In this document: piece by piece, positions 51,508 through 59,899 of the stretch
Position numbering within the stretch: position 1 is the first letter of the stretch
Layout: each line of letters opens with the position of its first letter
NCBI RefSeq assembly: GCF_030142045.1
Contig: NZ_CP126242.1
Location: 248,001 to 312,000, forward strand
Length of the DNA: 64,000 bases
Direction: 5' to 3'
Source: Arthrobacter sp. zg-Y919
GTDB taxonomy: Bacteria > Actinomycetota > Actinomycetes > Actinomycetales > Micrococcaceae
Program-made: the position numbers and the translations under genes
The notes under the pieces: model-generated
What the model saw: only the letters and a program-made list of their open reading frames with translations
Database searches by the model: none
Told to the model about the DNA's origin: nothing

Positions 51508-51519
51508 GATATTAATATC
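51508..51519. promoter_or_regulatory. Perfect 12-bp AT-rich palindrome
   Basis: GATATTAATATC is an exact dyad in a region otherwise GC-rich. Confidence 0.5.
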
Positions 51520-51600
51520 AGGACTTCCGCTATTCCTGTCGATTGCATCGGTGAGTAAAGGTGCAATACTTTCGCGGCGCAGGGCTGGCGGTGGAGTATG

Positions 51601-51618
51601 GTTCGAGCGCTTTCGAAC
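51601..51618. promoter_or_regulatory. GTTCGA-N6-TCGAAC dyad
   Basis: An 18-bp inverted repeat, GTTCGAGCGCTTTCGAAC, lies 117 bp before the BCCT start and has the size of a TetR/LacI-type operator; no regulator gene is adjacent. Confidence 0.5.
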
Positions 51619-51734
51619 GATTGGTCCTGCCGTGGTATCAGTGCTATGCAGACGCTTCTGCGGCTGATCGAGGGGGCGCCGTTGCAATCCATGATTTACG
51701 GTAATTGACGCTTTATGCACTAAAGTTTAGCGTT

Positions 51735-53669
51735 ATGAATTCCGAGTCTTCACCTCCAGAGCACGTCTCAGGCAGTACCGACGGTTCAAGCGTGTCCGGG
51801 TCTCCGGTACGCAAGGCTGCCGGCCGCCCCGTCGAGCGTGTCAAAAAAGCGCTGCGTACTGCCGCTTCCGCCCCAGTGCTTAGCCTCCATCCCGGGCTGG
51901 TCCCGGGCATCAGCGTTGAGGACACCGGGGTCAGCTACCCGACCCGGCGCGGGGTGTTCATTTTTGCCATGGCCATCTCTCTCGCCGTTCTGGCGTGGGC
52001 GATTTTTGCGCCCAGCAACCTCAGTTCCGTGGGCACCGGCATACAGGCCTGGGTGGTTGTGCATTTCGGCTGGCTGTTTAACGCCACCATGGTTGCCGCC
52101 GCGGTCTTCATGCTGGTGGTCGGCTTCGGTCCGACCGGCAAGATCCGGCTGGGGGCCGACGACAGCACGCCGGAGTACTCCACGACGTCCTGGATCTCCA
52201 TGCTGTTCGCAGCTGGTCTGGGCATTGCGCTGATCTTCTACGGGCCGATGGAACCGCTCAGCCATTTCCTCTCCCCGCCGCCCTCGACTGATGCCGAGGC
52301 CGGCAGCTCCGCCGCCATCCTGCCGGCCATGTCGACCACCTTCCTGCACCAGGCCAGTCTCGCCTGGGTCATCTACGCCCTGGTGGGCGGCGCCCTGGCC
52401 TACGCCTCGTTCCGGCGCGGCCGGCTGCCGCTGATTTCGTCGCTGTTTGAACCGGTCTTCCCCGACGGCAACAACCGGGTGCTGGGAAAGATCATCGACG
52501 TTTCCGCCGTGCTGGTGACACTGTTCGGCACCGCGACCTCGCTGGGTATCGGCGCGATCCAGATCCGCACCGGAGTCTCGATCATCACGGGCAAGGAGCT
52601 GGGCAACGGCTTCGTCGTCGTCGCCATCAGCCTCCTGACGGTTGTCTTCACCATCTCCGCGGTCGCCGGCATCAAGAAGGGCATCCGGCTGCTCTCCAAC
52701 CTCAACATGACCCTGGTCATTCTGCTGACGCTCTTTGTCCTGCTGACCGGGCCGACGTTCTTCCTGCTCGATCTGCTGCCGGCCTCGCTCATCGCGTTTG
52801 TCGGCAACATGCCGGACATGCTGACCGTCTTCGCCGGCCAGGGCGCCGAGCAGGAGGCCTTCCTGACCGGCTGGACCACCCTGTACTGGGCCTGGTGGAT
52901 CTCCTGGTCGCCGTTCGTGGGAATGTTCATCGCCAAGATCTCCAAGGGCCGCACCCTGCGCCAGTTCGTCACCGTCGTCGTCTTCGTTCCCTTGTCCATC
53001 TCCGTCTGCTGGTACACGGTCTTCGGCGGCACCGCCATCTGGATGAACCAGAACGGGCTGGACCTGACCATGAAGGGCTCCGGAGAGAACGTCATGTTCG
53101 ATCTGCTTGCCAACCTGCCGTTCAGCTCCGTGACGCCCATCGTGTGCATGCTCGCGATTATGGTCTTCTTCGTCACCGCCGCGGACTCGGCGGCCAACGT
53201 CATGGGTTCGATGTCCCAGTCGGGCCGGCCCGTGCCCTCGAAATCGGTGACCATCATCTGGTCGGCGGCACTCGGGCTGATGGCCATGTTCCTGCTGCTG
53301 GCCGGGGGCCACAACGCCCTCTCGGGACTCCAGGCCATGATGGTGACCAGCGCCCTGCCGTTCACCATCATCCTCGTCGGCGTGATGATCTCCTGGGCCA
53401 AGGACCTGCGCAACGACCCGCTGATGATCCGGCGCCGGTATGCAATGGAGGCCATCAGCGGCGGCGTGCGCCGCGGCATCGACGAGCACGGAGACGACTT
53501 CGTCTTCGGCACCGCACATGTGCCGGAGGCGGAAGGCGCCGGTGCCGACTTCGAGAGCGACGACCCCGCGCTCACCGATTGGTACACGGACAACGTGCAG
53601 GACGCGGACGTTGTAGAGGGCCCGGAGGAGGAGCATTCGGACAAGGTGAAAGCCGGCGCCGCCGACTAG
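51735..53669 (+). CDS. BCCT family osmolyte transporter
   Basis: A 644-residue transporter of the betaine/choline/carnitine family with about 12 helices. The signature is TTLYWAWWISWSPFVGMFIA, FYGPMEPL lies in helix 3, and FLHQASLAWVIYALVGGALA in helix 5. The Trp-rich site binds quaternary amines. The N-terminal about 80 residues are soluble and Ser/Pro-rich, and the C-terminal tail (about 60 residues) is acidic, ending DADVVEGPEEEHSDK, as in osmoregulated BetP-like carriers. ATG 51735 (MNSESSPPEHV) was chosen; an upstream ATG at 51705 lies in a dyad. Confidence 0.93.
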   Translation: MNSESSPPEHVSGSTDGSSVSGSPVRKAAGRPVERVKKALRTAASAPVLSLHPGLVPGISVEDTGVSYPTRRGVFIFAMAISLAVLAWAIFAPSNLSSVGTGIQAWVVVHFGWLFNATMVAAAVFMLVVGFGPTGKIRLGADDSTPEYSTTSWISMLFAAGLGIALIFYGPMEPLSHFLSPPPSTDAEAGSSAAILPAMSTTFLHQASLAWVIYALVGGALAYASFRRGRLPLISSLFEPVFPDGNNRVLGKIIDVSAVLVTLFGTATSLGIGAIQIRTGVSIITGKELGNGFVVVAISLLTVVFTISAVAGIKKGIRLLSNLNMTLVILLTLFVLLTGPTFFLLDLLPASLIAFVGNMPDMLTVFAGQGAEQEAFLTGWTTLYWAWWISWSPFVGMFIAKISKGRTLRQFVTVVVFVPLSISVCWYTVFGGTAIWMNQNGLDLTMKGSGENVMFDLLANLPFSSVTPIVCMLAIMVFFVTAADSAANVMGSMSQSGRPVPSKSVTIIWSAALGLMAMFLLLAGGHNALSGLQAMMVTSALPFTIILVGVMISWAKDLRNDPLMIRRRYAMEAISGGVRRGIDEHGDDFVFGTAHVPEAEGAGADFESDDPALTDWYTDNVQDADVVEGPEEEHSDKVKAGAAD

Positions 53670-53688
53670 CGCTCCTGCCGGATTGAAA

Positions 53689-53721
53689 GCGGAAGCGGGA
53701 ACACATGGTTCCCGCTTCCGC
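53689..53721. terminator. Hairpin between BCCT and epimerase genes
   Basis: A 14-bp stem, GCGGAAGCGGGAAC with GTTCCCGCTTCCGC (loop ACATG), separates two convergent genes; the minus strand ends in TTTC, so it may serve both. Confidence 0.7.
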
Positions 53722-53750
53722 ACGGCAAGAGCCGACGCCACAGAGACAAA

Positions 53751-54635
53751 CTAGTTCCGCAGTGCGTTGCCCTCGGCGTCCAGATAATCCCGCCAGGACC
53801 GCTTCGGCCGCCAGCCGAGCAGCTTGTGTGCCTTGGCGCTGGAAATCCCCGAGGCGTCCGGCCGGTCCAGGCCGCGCAGCTGGATCTGGTCGCCGTAGTG
53901 CTCCGACAGGATCTCTGCAAAGTTGTGGCCGCCGACGTTGTCGGGTGAGGCGATGTAGAAAACCTCGTGCCCGGGCAGGTCCGATTCGGTGGCGAGGACG
54001 ATGGCGTCGGCCAGATCGTACACATCCACATAGCTCCACAAACCGGGGCTCAGCACCGAGCTGTCGCGGATCTGCGGCCCTAGGTTCAGCTCGTAATTGC
54101 CCTCGAACTGCACCCAGCTGGGCCGGATGGTGATGCACTGGATGTCGGAGCGGGCCACGGCGGCGTCCATGAGCTGTTCGCCGAAGTGCTTGGAGAGCGC
54201 GTACGGGTCCTGGGGATGCACCGGATGCTCTTCGTCCACCGGCGCGTAGTCCGGCAGGAAATCGCGTTCCGGGAAGAAGAACCCGGGCACGGTTTCGCTG
54301 GAAATGTAGACGAAGCGCTTCACCCCGAAGCGGACCGCGGCTTCCAGGATGTTGAACGTGGCCATGAGGTTGTTCTGGAAGACGACATGCGGAGGATGGC
54401 CGGTGGGTTCCGGGATGGCAGCCACGTGCACCACGGCCTCCGCACCGCGGACGACGGCGAAGGCGTCGCCCGCGTCGGTGAGATCGGCCCGCATGTACTT
54501 CGGGGTTCCAGGCAGTTTGCGTTCGAAACCCGGCTGTGAGAGGTCGGTGGTCATGACCTCGTGTCCGGCGTCCATCATGGCCTGGGTGACGGCGCGGCCT
54601 ACTTTTCCGTGGGCACCGGTGATGAGGACTTTCAT
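53751..54635 (-). CDS. NAD-dependent epimerase/dehydratase
   Basis: A 294-residue extended SDR. GAHGKVGRAVTQAMMDAGHE is the NAD site, VVHVAAIPEPTGHPPHVVFQ the substrate loop, YISSETVPG the active Ser/Thr strand, and DPYALSKHFGEQLM the Tyr-x-x-x-Lys. The end, HKLLGWRPKRSWRDYLDA, is typical. Likely acts on a sugar nucleotide or a uronic acid, but the site residues do not pin it. Convergent with the BCCT gene. Confidence 0.9.
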   Translation of the reverse strand: MKVLITGAHGKVGRAVTQAMMDAGHEVMTTDLSQPGFERKLPGTPKYMRADLTDAGDAFAVVRGAEAVVHVAAIPEPTGHPPHVVFQNNLMATFNILEAAVRFGVKRFVYISSETVPGFFFPERDFLPDYAPVDEEHPVHPQDPYALSKHFGEQLMDAAVARSDIQCITIRPSWVQFEGNYELNLGPQIRDSSVLSPGLWSYVDVYDLADAIVLATESDLPGHEVFYIASPDNVGGHNFAEILSEHYGDQIQLRGLDRPDASGISSAKAHKLLGWRPKRSWRDYLDAEGNALRN

Positions 54636-54711
54636 TCGTTCTCCTGGGGTTGCTGGGAGTGCCGAGACTACCCCTAACTTCCGTTGGCGGCTGCAGCATG
54701 CCGCTGCTGGC

Positions 54712-55029
54712 TCAGGCAGCCTGCCGGGTTCCCTCCACCGAGGACTTGGGCAGGCGTCCCGCGCGGGAATGACCCTGCATGGTGTCGCCCGTGACGAGAA
54801 CCTCGAAGTCGAGGTTCAACCGGATTGGCTTCGTGATCGACTGGCTCCAGGTGACTGTTTCCCCGGCAGGAGAGATCGCCGTACGAAGGTTTTGCAGCGG
54901 CACTGTCTCCGCCGCTCCCGCCGCGGTCCCGGTGAGGACGCCGTCCGTATCGGTGAAAGTCATGGTGGCGTTGATGCTGCCGATGGGTGTGCGCATGGTC
55001 AGCGCCCAGGTTCCGGGAAGGGAAGTCAT
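54712..55029 (-). CDS. Hypothetical small beta-rich protein
   Basis: A 105-residue protein that starts at ATG 55029 (MTSLPGTWALTMRTPIGSIN). It is a set of beta strands with repeating Thr/Gly turns (TFTDTDGVLTGTAAGAAETV, NLDFEVLVTGDTMQGHSRAG), like lipocalin-type or avidin-like folds. No known domain could be named. It follows the DJ-1 gene by 55 bp in the same direction, so they may be co-transcribed, and it lacks a signal peptide. Confidence 0.7.
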   Translation of the reverse strand: MTSLPGTWALTMRTPIGSINATMTFTDTDGVLTGTAAGAAETVPLQNLRTAISPAGETVTWSQSITKPIRLNLDFEVLVTGDTMQGHSRAGRLPKSSVEGTRQAA

Positions 55030-55084
55030 GGAGGATACGTCTCTCTGCAGGTGATGGTGGTGGGTAGCGGGGCTTATGCGGACG

Positions 55085-55738
55085 TCAGGCGACGAGAGGC
55101 TCGGGGCCCCGTTCATGCCAGACGGTTCCGCGGCGGTCATAGGAGAAGAGCTGCTCAACAGCGTGGGAAATCCGCGGACCGTAAAGCCGTTCGAGCAGAT
55201 AGAGGGCCAGATCCAGGCCGGAGGTGACGCCGCCGCCGCTGACGAGGTTGCCGTCGTCGACCACCCTGGCCTCGATGACGCGCACGCCGGTGGCTTCGAG
55301 TACGGGGTTGCCGAGAGGGTGGGTCACAGCGGTCCGGCCCTCAAGCAGGCCGGCCATGGCGAGCACCAGCGATCCGCCGCAGACGGTGGCTACCAGAGTC
55401 TCCGGGGCGGCGAAGGCGCGGCTTATCAGGGCGGGCAGCGCTGTACCGCCGAGCCGGGCAATCATGACCGGGATGGTGTCGATTTCGTCCGGATCCCCGG
55501 CGATGGGTCCCGATGCCCCCGGGACAATAACGACTCCGGGTGCTTCCGGGTCCAGGGTATGGGTGGCCTTGAGCCGCAGCCCGCGGGTGCCGCTCGTCAC
55601 TGCGCCCGGCTTGCCGAGCGCCACGAGCCGCACGTCCAGATCACCCCCGACCGCGTCTGATCCGGCGCAAAGCACCTCGAACGGGCCGATGACGTCGAGC
55701 GGGTCGAAGCCGTCGAAAAGGACAATCTGAGCGAGCAC
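55085..55738 (-). CDS. DJ-1/PfpI family protein (isonitrile-hydratase-like)
   Basis: A 217-residue protein with the DJ-1 fold: LAQIVLFDGFDPLDVIGPFE, the nucleophile elbow LVATVCGGSLVLAMAG with Cys, and VSGGGVTSGLDLALYLLERL. The first residues MKSPLQPKGST of a longer frame (ATG 55771) look non-conserved, and GTG 55738 follows AAAGGCAG, so GTG is chosen. Similar to InhA/isonitrile hydratase and to the sensor half of GlxA regulators. It is divergent from the GlxA-type gene at 55858. Confidence 0.85.
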   Translation of the reverse strand: MLAQIVLFDGFDPLDVIGPFEVLCAGSDAVGGDLDVRLVALGKPGAVTSGTRGLRLKATHTLDPEAPGVVIVPGASGPIAGDPDEIDTIPVMIARLGGTALPALISRAFAAPETLVATVCGGSLVLAMAGLLEGRTAVTHPLGNPVLEATGVRVIEARVVDDGNLVSGGGVTSGLDLALYLLERLYGPRISHAVEQLFSYDRRGTVWHERGPEPLVA

Positions 55739-55857
55739 GGTGCTGCCTTTCGGTTGAAGGGGACTCTTCAACGTTAGAAGCGGGCCGCAGCCCGGACGAG
55801 TGGCTGATACGCCGTCATGCGCAACGATTCCGCCACCGCTACGCTTAGGATGTCAGC

Positions 55858-56787
55858 ATGCACACCATTGCTGTTCTTGCCGTAGACGGCGTCATCGCCT
55901 TCGACCTGGCCACGCCCCTGGAAGTTTTCGGCCGGAGCGGCGGGGGAGAGCCGCTGTACGACGTGGTGGTGGCCGGCCCCCGGCGGCAGGCAGGCGCCGG
56001 CCCGATCTCCATCACTGTCCCGCATTCCCTGGCCCGGATTGCCGAGGCTGACACCGTGATCATCCCGGGCCGCTCCGAGGGCAGCAGTCCCCTGGATCCC
56101 CGCACCATCGCAGCCATCCGCAGCGCCGCCGGAAACGGCGCGCGCATCGCGTCGATCTGCGTCGGAGCGCTGGACCTGGCAAGTACAGGGCTGCTGGACG
56201 GGTTGACCGCCACCACCCATTGGCGTGCGGCGGACCTGCTCGCCGCCCAGTACCCCGGCGTCAACGTAACCCCCGCCGCGTTGTTCGTCGACAACGGACA
56301 GATCCTGACGTCTGCGGGTGCGTCGGCCGGCATTGACCTCTGCCTCCATATGATCGCCCGCGACCACGGCGGCGCCGTCGCCGCCGACGCCGCACGCGCT
56401 GCGGTGATGCCCCTCACCCGCGACGCCGGCCAGGCCCAGTACGTGCGCGATGACACGCTCGGCGCCAATGGGCTGGGGGACACCCTGCGGTGGATCGATG
56501 AGCACGCCTCCGAGGCCATCACCGTCGTCGACATTGCCCGGTCGGCGGCGGTCAGCACCCGCACCCTGAACCGCCGCTTTGCGGCGGAACTCGGGCTGAC
56601 ACCGAGCCAATGGCTGACCCGGGCCCGTGTCCGCCGTGCCCAGCGCCTGCTGGAGACGACAGATTATTCAGTGGACCGCGTGGCAGCGGATTCTGGTCTC
56701 GGAACCGCCGCCAACCTCCGCGCCAGGTTCGCCGACATCGTCGGGACCAGTCCCACGCGGTACCGCACTGCGCTGACCGCCCACTGA
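55858..56787 (+). CDS. GlxA family AraC-type regulator with DJ-1 domain
   Basis: A 309-residue regulator: an N-terminal DJ-1-like domain (VLAVDGVIAFDLATPLEVFG, SICVGALDLASTGLLDG, with Cys) and a C-terminal AraC HTH pair (ITVVDIARSAAVSTRTLNRR, SVDRVAADSGLGTAANLR). It is divergent from the DJ-1 gene at 55085 across 119 bp. GlxA-type proteins often govern adjacent enzymes, so the DJ-1 gene and perhaps the 105-residue gene are likely targets. Confidence 0.92.
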   Translation: MHTIAVLAVDGVIAFDLATPLEVFGRSGGGEPLYDVVVAGPRRQAGAGPISITVPHSLARIAEADTVIIPGRSEGSSPLDPRTIAAIRSAAGNGARIASICVGALDLASTGLLDGLTATTHWRAADLLAAQYPGVNVTPAALFVDNGQILTSAGASAGIDLCLHMIARDHGGAVAADAARAAVMPLTRDAGQAQYVRDDTLGANGLGDTLRWIDEHASEAITVVDIARSAAVSTRTLNRRFAAELGLTPSQWLTRARVRRAQRLLETTDYSVDRVAADSGLGTAANLRARFADIVGTSPTRYRTALTAH

Positions 56788-56837
56788 GCTCCGCGCACTG
56801 AGCTCCGCTCACCGACCTCGCCCGCGGGCCGAAGCCC

Positions 56838-57866
56838 CTATTTCCCCACAAGCTCCGGATGGTGCAGCTTGGCCACCTGCGGGTGGGCCCGCAGCCAGCC
56901 CTTCAGGACATTGGCGCCGTAGGAGGCGAGCATGGGGTTGTCGGGATCGTCGGAGATGCCGCGGGACTGTCCGGCCAGTTCGGCGGGCAGCGTCACGGGA
57001 TCAATCACCGAGTCCAGCCGCGGCGACCAGAAAAACGGAATGGCGTACCGGTCCACGCCGGGCGCCGGAGCCAGGACGCGGTGGATGGTGGCCGAGAGGT
57101 AGCCCTGGGTAGCCACCTCGAGCATTTCACCCAGATTCACTACCAGTGCGCCGCGAATGGGCTCTACCGGAAGCCAGGTATCGGACTCGTGCGGCTTCAC
57201 TTCCAGCCCACCCACCGAATCCTGCAGCAGCAGGGTGATAAAGCCGTAGTCGGCGTGCGCTCCGACGCCCTGGGTGCCGGCTTCCTTAACGACACCGCCC
57301 ACATAGTGGATGAGCTTGGCCATCCACGCCGGGGTGTCCTCGAAGGGTTCGGTGAAATGGTCCTCGGGCAGTTCCAGGGACACGGCGATGGCACTGAGCA
57401 GCTCGGCACCCACCCAGCTCATGGCCTCGGCCCAGTCCATGGCGGTGGCCCGCAGCTCGGGGAGCACCTGGTCCGGGAACTGGTTGGGTCCCTGCACCAG
57501 CCAATACGGCTGGTCTGCCGGGTACTCCGCCACCGGCGCGCGTTCGGGACCGAAGTCGACCTGCTCGCGGGCGTCGGGGCGGCCCTTGGTGATTTCGGTG
57601 CCGAGCCGGGTGTAGCCGCGGAAGTGCGGGGAGTTCCGGTTGTCCAGGGCCAGCCGGTCCTCGAGTGGCAGGCCGAAGAACCGTTTGGTGACGTCGAACA
57701 GCTCCTCCACCTTCGTCTGGGCGGCACCGTAGCCGACCAGCTGGAAGAAGCCGATCCGGTGCGTGGCATCACGCAGCTGATCGATGAATCCGGGGTCGAA
57801 GGAGCCGTCGGCACTGCGTGCCGTGCTCAGGTCCAGGACGGGTATTGACTCGGGAATTGCACTCAT
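56838..57866 (-). CDS. Isopenicillin N synthase-type non-haem iron oxygenase
   Basis: A 342-residue 2-oxoglutarate/Fe(II) family oxygenase. The N-terminus (DLSTARSADGSFDPGFIDQL; RIGFFQLVGYG) is the DIOX_N type, and the iron site is GVGAHADYGFITLLLQ (His-x-Asp) with the second His in LSATIHRVLAPAPGV, and RYAIPFFWSP gives the Arg-x-Ser that binds 2-oxoglutarate. It could hydroxylate a small acid or make a secondary product. No beta-lactam genes are near, so an IPNS role is unlikely. Confidence 0.9.
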   Translation of the reverse strand: MSAIPESIPVLDLSTARSADGSFDPGFIDQLRDATHRIGFFQLVGYGAAQTKVEELFDVTKRFFGLPLEDRLALDNRNSPHFRGYTRLGTEITKGRPDAREQVDFGPERAPVAEYPADQPYWLVQGPNQFPDQVLPELRATAMDWAEAMSWVGAELLSAIAVSLELPEDHFTEPFEDTPAWMAKLIHYVGGVVKEAGTQGVGAHADYGFITLLLQDSVGGLEVKPHESDTWLPVEPIRGALVVNLGEMLEVATQGYLSATIHRVLAPAPGVDRYAIPFFWSPRLDSVIDPVTLPAELAGQSRGISDDPDNPMLASYGANVLKGWLRAHPQVAKLHHPELVGK

Positions 57867-58025
57867 AGCGGCAAGCTACCACCGGGTTTGGCCAGCTGAA
57901 TCCGAATATTACGAAGTGCTATGAATCACGTCCCGGTGTTTCATCCGGGTAAGCGCAGAAGCCGGAATTGGGTGTTCCGCCGGGAATGGGATGCAATGGA
58001 AGCAGACCAATCGAAAGGGATTCCC

Positions 58026-58538
58026 GTGGAGAGCAACGCCGTGAACGAGAACTTGTACGACATTCCCCTCACCATGCTGGACGGCACCGAAACCACCTTC
58101 GGCGAGCTGTTCCGCGGCAAGGCCGTACTGGTGGTCAATGTGGCCTCGCGCTGCGGTTTCACGCAGCAGTACGAGGGCCTGCAGGCCCTCTACGAAACCT
58201 ATGAACGCCGGAACTTCTCCATCCTCGGCGTGCCCAGCAACTCCTTCGCCGGGCAGGAACCGGGCAGCAACAAAGAGATTGCCGAGTTCTGCTCGCGGAA
58301 CTTCGGTGTGACCTTCCCGCTGACGGCCAAGGCCGAGGTCAACGGCCCGAACCGGCACCCGCTCTACGCCGCGCTGACTAAGTTCCACGACGGTGAGCTG
58401 GGCGATGACATCGGATGGAACTTTGAGAAGTTCCTGATCACCGACAGCGGCGAGATCGTGGGCCGGTTCGCGTCCGCCGTCGCCCCCGGGGCACCAGAAA
58501 TGCAGGAATCCGTGGAGGCCGTCCTGCGTCTGGAGTAG
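58026..58538 (+). CDS. Glutathione peroxidase family protein
   Basis: A 170-residue thioredoxin-fold peroxidase: VNVASRCGFTQQYEGLQALY with the peroxidatic Cys, VPSNSFAGQEPGSNKEIA with Gln, and IGWNFEKFLI with Trp. GTG 58026 (VESNAVNENLYD) follows GAAAGGGA by a good distance and is preferred to ATG 57996. In mycothiol-using organisms such proteins are probably reduced by thioredoxin. Removes peroxides in the cytoplasm. Confidence 0.92.
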   Translation: MESNAVNENLYDIPLTMLDGTETTFGELFRGKAVLVVNVASRCGFTQQYEGLQALYETYERRNFSILGVPSNSFAGQEPGSNKEIAEFCSRNFGVTFPLTAKAEVNGPNRHPLYAALTKFHDGELGDDIGWNFEKFLITDSGEIVGRFASAVAPGAPEMQESVEAVLRLE

Positions 58539-58559
58539 GGCTGGAGTTCCGGGGGAGCG

Positions 58560-59459
58560 CTAGACGACGACGGCGTCGTCCGTCGCTTCCCCGGAAGCCA
58601 TGGCCACCCAGCGCTCAAAGTAGGCAGCGCCGGCGTCGTCGTGGATCAGCGACCCGGCCGTGAGCACCGGATACGGCACGGTTGGCACGCCGTCCGCCGG
58701 CCGTACGTCCACGTGCGCGACGTCGTAACCCTGGGTGTGCAGTTCGTCCGCCATTGCGTAGTCGGTGCGGGAGTCGCCGACCGTGCGCCAGATCCGCGGA
58801 ATCGGCGTGCCTTCCGCTTCGAGCAGTGACAGCGCGCGGCGGGCGCCCAGGTCCTTGCCGACTCCCAGGGCTTCAATGTCCGTGGAGATGATGGTGGGGT
58901 CAATCCGGAAAGCCACGGTTCCGCGGGCATCCGGGATCGCGTGCTCCAGCCGCTGGGCGCCCATCCCCGCCAGGGACATCTGCTCCAGCGCGTCGGCGTC
59001 GAAGCGGCGCTGGTCCGTGAGGTAGTCGGCGTTGTCCACCCGCACGTGCTGCTCCACTGACACCATGGCCAGCTTGGTCTCGTCAAAGAACATGGTCCCG
59101 GAGTACTTGGCCGCGACCAGGCCGCGGATGGTTTCGGCATAGTCGCCGGGGACCTTTAGATCCGGGTCCACCTGCGGCTGGCCCGCTCCGGTGCGGTCGA
59201 AGGAGAACCAGACCGCGCCCTTCTCACAGACCGCGTGCAGCCGCACCCCCTCCGGCAGGCCGGCAGCCATCATCGGCTGCATCACCTGCTCCCGGATGAA
59301 GGCATCGGAGCGTCCGGTGTTGAAAATGACCGGCCAGCCCGCAGTTGCCAGGGTGACGAGGTTCCGGATGATGGAGGGGCGGACGCTGCGGGAGACGGGG
59401 CTGGCCACGGGACCGTCGACGTCGAGCAGGAGACCGATTCGGGGAGCAGAGGTGTTCAC
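58560..59459 (-). CDS. HAD family hydrolase (Cof/MPGP type)
   Basis: A 299-residue phosphatase. LLLDVDGPVASPVSRSVRPS carries the DxD nucleophile pair, VIFNTGRSDAFIRE motif II, and TVGDSRTDYAMADELHTQG the acidic motif IV; a cap domain lies between. The start could be GTG 59459 (VNTSAPRIGLL) or ATG 59495. Typical substrates of this group are sugar phosphates. The gene is convergent with glutathione peroxidase, with 21 bp between the stops. Confidence 0.85.
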   Translation of the reverse strand: MNTSAPRIGLLLDVDGPVASPVSRSVRPSIIRNLVTLATAGWPVIFNTGRSDAFIREQVMQPMMAAGLPEGVRLHAVCEKGAVWFSFDRTGAGQPQVDPDLKVPGDYAETIRGLVAAKYSGTMFFDETKLAMVSVEQHVRVDNADYLTDQRRFDADALEQMSLAGMGAQRLEHAIPDARGTVAFRIDPTIISTDIEALGVGKDLGARRALSLLEAEGTPIPRIWRTVGDSRTDYAMADELHTQGYDVAHVDVRPADGVPTVPYPVLTAGSLIHDDAGAAYFERWVAMASGEATDDAVVV

Positions 59460-59599
59460 CTCCCCAGTATCCCGTCTCTGCCGCCAGGACCGCATTTTGG
59501 GGGACCGCAGCACCGGATGCGGCTTAATCCGGGGTTTTGCCTGCGCCGCGCCCGAGCGTCGCTGTTTCTTTGGATGCGGATGTTCTCTACTCTGTACTA

Positions 59600-59899
59600 G
59601 TGATCTTCAAAGCTGTTGGCGACGTACGCCCCTACCCTGACCATGGATATGTAACACCGAAGGACTGGGCGGCTGTACCTCCCCGGCAGGTTCGCCTGGA
59701 TGAACTGGTGACCACGAAGGGCACGCTGGACCTCGGCGCTCTGCTGGCCGAGGATTCCACCTTTTTCGGAGACCTGTTCCCGCACGTCGTCCAATGGAAG
59801 GGCACCATGTACCTCGAAGACGGACTTCACCGGGCCGTAAGGACGGCATTGCACCAGCGGACCATTCTGCACGCCCGCGTGCTGGTCCTCGATGACTAA
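59600..59899 (+). CDS. VapB-like protein upstream of LytR_C gene
   Basis: A 99-residue protein, from GTG 59600: IFKAVGDVRPYPDHGYVTPK, DWAAVPPRQVRLDELVTT, DSTFFGDLFPHVVQWKGTMY. This sequence is conserved in Micrococcaceae immediately before a LytR_C gene and is often labelled a VapB-family antitoxin, though no VapC toxin is here, so a regulatory or structural role is more likely. Its stop overlaps the next ATG (59892). Start is uncertain; the frame opens upstream at 59537. Confidence 0.75.
   Translation: MIFKAVGDVRPYPDHGYVTPKDWAAVPPRQVRLDELVTTKGTLDLGALLAEDSTFFGDLFPHVVQWKGTMYLEDGLHRAVRTALHQRTILHARVLVLDD

Larger units (their letters stand above)
51338..51734. other. Regulatory stretch without genes before the BCCT transporter
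   Basis: No credible gene here. It contains AT-rich DNA unusual for this genome (51495-51520) and three dyads: AATTGTTTC-N10-GAAACAATT (51473-51500), GATATTAATATC (51508-51519) and GTTCGA-N6-TCGAAC (51601-51618). Near the start codon is CTTTA-TGCAC-TAAAG (51711-51725), with TTGACG at 51705. The first part also serves as promoter for fmdB-fmdA. Confidence 0.7.

Noticed and set aside
51786..53741. A 651-codon minus-strand frame
   Set aside because: Opposite the BCCT transporter; Asp/Gly/Gln/His-rich translation typical of antisense to a membrane gene.
56838..57866. Beta-lactam biosynthesis by the IPNS-like oxygenase
   Set aside because: No peptide synthetase or acyltransferase near; family members are mostly general dioxygenases.
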